Below are positions 5,573 through 8,585 of a stretch of 8,585 nt of DNA, piece by piece; the first letter of the stretch is position 1; the number at the start of each line of letters is the position of its first letter. The notes below the pieces were generated by a model. It ran no database searches and had not been told where the DNA came from. It worked only from the letters and a program-made list of their open reading frames with translations. This stretch comes from Flavobacterium sp. (GTDB lineage Bacteria; Bacteroidota; Bacteroidia; Flavobacteriales; Flavobacteriaceae): positions 1 through 8,585 of the forward strand of contig JANJWE010000225.1 of assembly GCA_024709705.1 (NCBI GenBank), given 5' to 3'. The position numbers were made by a program, and so were the translations under genes.

Positions 5573-7729
5573 TTAAGCGTTACCTTTTGCTTTTTTGATA
5601 ACCTCCTCTGAAATATTTGAAGGAGTTTGTTCGTAATGTGAAAATTCCATAGTTGAAGTTGCTCTACCTGAAGACAATGTTCTTAAAGTAGTTACATATC
5701 CAAACATTTCTGAAAGTGGAACATTGGCTTTAATAGTTTTAGCACCATTTCTATCACCCATGTCATTTACTTGACCTCTTCTACGGTTCAAATCTCCAAC
5801 AATATCACCCATGTTTTCTTCTGGAGTAATAACCTCAATTTTCATGATTGGCTCAAGAATTACAGCTCCAGCAGCCTTAGCTACTTCTTTGTAACCCATT
5901 TTAGCAGCCAATTCGAAAGAAAGAGCATCCGAATCCACAGGGTGGAACGAACCATCCAACAAAGTAACTTTTAAGCTATCTACAGTGTATCCAGCTAAAG
6001 GACCTTGTTTCATAGCTTCTTTGAAACCTTTTTCTACAGCAGGAATATATTCTTTAGGAACGTTACCTCCTTTTACTTCATTAACAAATTGTAATCCTAC
6101 TGGAGTTTTACCATCTACTTCATCGGCAGGCTCTAAACGGAAAACGATATCTCCAAATTTACCTCTACCACCAGATTGTTTTTTATAAACTTCTCTGTGT
6201 TGTGCCGATTTTGTGAACGCTTCTTTATATTCTACTTGCGGTTCTCCTTGGTTTACTTCTACCTTGAATTCACGTTTCATACGATCTACTAAGATATCTA
6301 AGTGTAATTCACCCATACCCGAGATGATTGTTTGACCTGAAGCCTCATCTGTTCTAACGGTAAACGTAGGATCTTCTTCAGCAAGTTTTGCTAAAGCCAT
6401 ACCCATTTTATCAACGTCAGCTTTTGTTTTAGGTTCAATAGCAATACCAATTACCGGATCGGGGAATTTCATAGACTCAAGGATGATTGGGTGTTTTTCG
6501 TCACACATGGTATCACCAGTCTTGATATCTTTGAAACCTACAGCAGCACCAATATCACCAGCCTCAATAAAATCGATTGGGTTTTGTTTGTTAGCATGCA
6601 TTTGGTAGATACGAGAAATACGCTCTTTGTTTCCTGAACGTGTGTTCAAGATATAAGAACCTGCATCTAAACGACCTGAATAAGCACGGAAGAAAGCTAA
6701 ACGACCAACGTAAGGGTCAGTAGCAATTTTAAATGCCAAAGCAGCAAACGGCTCCTTTGGATCAGGACGACGCATAATTTTCTTTTGATCTTCTTCTAAA
6801 AGATCTTTATCATCAGGATGAATACCTTCAATTCCTTCTTTATCTAAAGGAGAAGGTAAATATTTACAAACTGCATCCAACATGAACTGAACTCCTTTAT
6901 TCTTGAAAGAAGAACCACATATCATAGGAATGATAGCCATATCGATAGTTGCAGCTCGTAATGCATTGTTGATTTCTTCCTCTGTGATAGAGTTTTCGTC
7001 TTCCATGTACTTGTCTAACAAGTTTTCGTCATAGGTTGCAATTTCTTCAATAAGCTTAGAACGGTATTCTTTTACTTCTGCAACCATATCTGCTGGAATG
7101 TCAACGATATCAAAAGTAGCTCCTTGTGTTTCATCATGCCATACTATAGCTTGATTTTTCACTAAATCTACTACTCCTTTGAAATCAGCCTCTTCTCCAA
7201 TTGGTAAAGTGATTGCAACTGCATTTGACTTCAACATGTCTTTTACTTGTTGACATACAGCCAAAAAGTTAGAACCTTGGCGATCCATTTTGTTTACGAA
7301 TCCCATACGAGGAACTCTATATTGGTCTGCCAATCTCCAGTTGGTTTCAGATTGAGGCTCAACACCATCAACCGCACTAAACAAAAACACCAATCCATCC
7401 AACACACGCAATGAACGGTTTACCTCAACGGTAAAGTCAACGTGTCCGGGAGTATCAATAATGTTAAAGTGGTACGGTTTAGATTCTGGTAAAACTTTAC
7501 CTTGGTTCGTTGGGAAATTCCACTCACAAGTTGTTGCAGCAGAAGTAATAGTGATACCTCTTTCTTGCTCTTGTGCCATCCAGTCCATTGTTGCAGCACC
7601 ATCGTGCACCTCACCAATTTTATGTGATTTACCTGTATAAAAAAGAATACGCTCTGTTGTGGTAGTTTTACCAGCATCAATATGAGCAGCAATTCCAATA
7701 TTTCTTGTGTATTTTAAATCTCTAGCCAT
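5573..7729 (-). CDS. fusA: Translation elongation factor G (EF-G)
   Basis: EF-G is the cytoplasmic GTPase that drives tRNA-mRNA translocation and, with RRF, ribosome recycling. GTPase motifs are intact: P-loop A-H-I-D-A-G-K-T (15-22), switch [12 protein letters not shown] (57-67), G3 D-T-P-G-H-V-D-F (92-99), G4 N-K-M-D (146-149) and G5 C-G-S-S-F-K-N-K-G (271-279). Domain II spans roughly 325-430. Domain III includes [10 protein letters not shown] (469-478). Domain IV, about 506-625, ends in the tip loop G-S-F-H-P-V-D-S-D (593-601), whose His596 aligns with E. coli His583. Domain V has [12 protein letters not shown] (641-652). The 718 residues compare with 704 in E. coli. Intact motifs and location between rpsG and rpsJ mark it as the housekeeping copy. 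It starts 11 bases after rpsG. Confidence 0.99.
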   Translation of the reverse strand: MARDLKYTRNIGIAAHIDAGKTTTTERILFYTGKSHKIGEVHDGAATMDWMAQEQERGITITSAATTCEWNFPTNQGKVLPESKPYHFNIIDTPGHVDFTVEVNRSLRVLDGLVFLFSAVDGVEPQSETNWRLADQYRVPRMGFVNKMDRQGSNFLAVCQQVKDMLKSNAVAITLPIGEEADFKGVVDLVKNQAIVWHDETQGATFDIVDIPADMVAEVKEYRSKLIEEIATYDENLLDKYMEDENSITEEEINNALRAATIDMAIIPMICGSSFKNKGVQFMLDAVCKYLPSPLDKEGIEGIHPDDKDLLEEDQKKIMRRPDPKEPFAALAFKIATDPYVGRLAFFRAYSGRLDAGSYILNTRSGNKERISRIYQMHANKQNPIDFIEAGDIGAAVGFKDIKTGDTMCDEKHPIILESMKFPDPVIGIAIEPKTKADVDKMGMALAKLAEEDPTFTVRTDEASGQTIISGMGELHLDILVDRMKREFKVEVNQGEPQVEYKEAFTKSAQHREVYKKQSGGRGKFGDIVFRLEPADEVDGKTPVGLQFVNEVKGGNVPKEYIPAVEKGFKEAMKQGPLAGYTVDSLKVTLLDGSFHPVDSDALSFELAAKMGYKEVAKAAGAVILEPIMKIEVITPEENMGDIVGDLNRRRGQVNDMGDRNGAKTIKANVPLSEMFGYVTTLRTLSSGRATSTMEFSHYEQTPSNISEEVIKKAKGNA

Positions 7730-7740
7730 TTCTTTATGAA

Positions 7741-8217
7741 TTAAAATCTAAAGTGAGAGAAAGCTTTGTTAGCTTCTGCCATTTTGTGAGTATCCATTCT
7801 TTTCTTCACAGCAGCACCTTCTTCTTTAGCCGCAGCTAAAATTTCTGATGCTAACTTTGCAGCCATTGATTTTTCATTTCTTCTGCGAGCATATAAAATC
7901 ATCCATTTCATCGCCATAGATATCTTTCTATCCGGACGAATTTGCATAGGAATTTGGAAAGTAGCTCCACCCACTCTACGTGAACGAACTTCTACGTGAG
8001 GCATAACATTTGTTAATGCATCTTTCCAAACTTCTAAAGAAGATTTTTCAGCATCTTGTTTTTTAGTTTCAACGATTTCTAAAGCATCATAGAATACTTT
8101 AAAAGCAGTTGATTTTTTTCCATCCCACATTAAGTTATTCACAAAACGTGTTACCAATTGATCGTTAAATTTTGGATCTGGTAAAAGAGGTCTTTTTTTG
8201 GCCTGTCTTTTTCTCAT
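7741..8217 (-). CDS. rpsG: 30S ribosomal protein uS7 (S7)
   Basis: uS7 is a primary assembly protein that nucleates the 30S head. It sits at the mRNA exit channel next to E-site tRNA, with uS11. The 158 residues are a normal length. M-R-K-R-x-A-K-K-R (1-9) and the signature [25 protein letters not shown] (14-38) identify the family. The beta-hairpin [12 protein letters not shown] (80-91) that reaches toward the E site is complete, as is the [10 protein letters not shown] (110-119) region. In E. coli, S7 represses the str operon by binding between rpsL and rpsG. Here that gap is only 23 AT-rich bases with no evident structured site, so the same mechanism is unlikely. fusA follows after 11 bases. 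Confidence 0.99.
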   Translation of the reverse strand: MRKRQAKKRPLLPDPKFNDQLVTRFVNNLMWDGKKSTAFKVFYDALEIVETKKQDAEKSSLEVWKDALTNVMPHVEVRSRRVGGATFQIPMQIRPDRKISMAMKWMILYARRRNEKSMAAKLASEILAAAKEEGAAVKKRMDTHKMAEANKAFSHFRF

Positions 8218-8240
8218 GTCTTTTCTTTAAAAGTTTTTAA

Positions 8241-8585
8241 TTACTTTTTCTTTGCGGGTGCTGGAGCTTGACCTGGTTTTGGACGTTTTGCACCATATTT
8301 TGAACGACGTTGTGTTCTTCCTGCAACACCTGCAGTATCTAACGCACCTCGTACAATATGGTATCGTACACCTGGTAAATCTTTTACCCTTCCGCCTCTA
8401 ACTAATACTATCGAGTGCTCTTGTAGATTGTGACCTTCTCCGGGAATGTATGCGTTCACCTCGTTTCCGTTTGTTAAACGAACCCTAGCTACCTTTCTCA
8501 TTGCTGAGTTTGGTTTTTTAGGAGTTGTTGTGTAAACACGAGTACACACACCTCTTCTTTGAGGACAAGAATCTAAAGCAGCCGA
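8241..8585 (-). CDS. rpsL: 30S ribosomal protein uS12 (S12), N-terminus beyond the window
   Basis: uS12 is the decoding-centre protein that influences fidelity and streptomycin response. The frame is open to the right edge and 114 residues are visible, beginning [12 protein letters not shown]. About 20 N-terminal residues are missing. A GTG at 8549 is an internal valine codon, not the start. [17 protein letters not shown] carries the lysine equivalent to E. coli K42/43, and G-G-R-V-K-D-L-P-G carries that of K87/88. Both are wild type, which predicts no classical rpsL streptomycin resistance. The aspartate of K-D-L-P is the one methylthiolated by RimO in E. coli. A short Pro/Ala/Lys tail extends beyond the core. 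rpsG starts 23 bases downstream. Confidence 0.98.
   Translation of the reverse strand, partial: SAALDSCPQRRGVCTRVYTTTPKKPNSAMRKVARVRLTNGNEVNAYIPGEGHNLQEHSIVLVRGGRVKDLPGVRYHIVRGALDTAGVAGRTQRRSKYGAKRPKPGQAPAPAKKK

Noticed and set aside
7420..7698. Minus-strand open frame inside fusA in another frame
   Set aside because: It is an alternative reading of the EF-G GTPase domain, whose motifs are all intact in the main frame.
8547..8549. GTG as the start codon of rpsL
   Set aside because: The frame stays open upstream to the window edge and encodes the conserved S12 sequence L-D-S-C-P-Q-R-R-G, so the GTG is an internal valine codon.
1..8585. Mobile elements, CRISPR arrays, tRNA or rRNA genes, or an accessory system
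   Set aside because: Every base outside short spacers belongs to a recognised ribosomal or elongation factor gene in canonical order. I saw no repeat array, transposase fragment, tRNA-like stretch or rRNA segment on either strand.

Overview
The window is a stretch of the conserved str-S10-spc ribosomal superoperon. Every gene lies on the minus strand, so transcription runs from high to low coordinates. In that order it reads rpsL (cut by the right edge), rpsG, fusA, rpsJ, rplC, rplD, rplW, rplB, rpsS, rplV, rpsC, rplP, rpmC, rpsQ, rplN, and then the first codons of a gene running off the left edge, which by position should be rplX. Fourteen genes are complete.

The organism is most likely a member of Bacteroidota, probably Flavobacteriaceae (Flavobacterium or a near relative). 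This is inferred from AT-rich DNA, from the absence of convincing Shine-Dalgarno sequences, from the direct str-to-S10 join with no tuf between fusA and rpsJ, and from remembered flavobacterial protein features: the Lys/Pro/Ala-rich S12 tail, the basic Gly/Ser-rich S3 tail, the long N-terminus of uL22, and the [12 protein letters not shown] motif in uL2. No database search was possible.

Layout: 8585-7741 holds the str genes rpsL and rpsG (decoding centre and mRNA exit of the 30S). 7729-5573 is fusA, the translocase EF-G. 5560-5255 is rpsJ. 5254-5145 is the only intergenic gap longer than about 25 bases. 5144-1310 is the S10 block rplC-rplD-rplW-rplB-rpsS-rplV-rpsC, and 1290-21 holds rplP-rpmC-rpsQ-rplN leading into the spc block. 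Spacings are otherwise 2-23 bases, and rplC/rplD overlap by one base as TAATG. The genes therefore look co-transcribed, supplying early assembly proteins of both subunits plus the factor that moves the ribosome.

The gene content is ordinary and highly conserved, and I see no mobile element, CRISPR array, tRNA, rRNA or accessory system. The one part that the genes do not explain is the 110-base rpsJ-rplC gap. Its transcript can form a 17-bp hairpin with a 5-nt loop, whose single imperfection is a G-U pair possible only in the sense transcript. A competing 10-bp pairing would break the top of that hairpin, and a 13-codon ORF starts just after the rpsJ stop and ends inside the hairpin. Together these resemble a leader or attenuator placed in front of rplC. 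That reading is a hypothesis from sequence alone.
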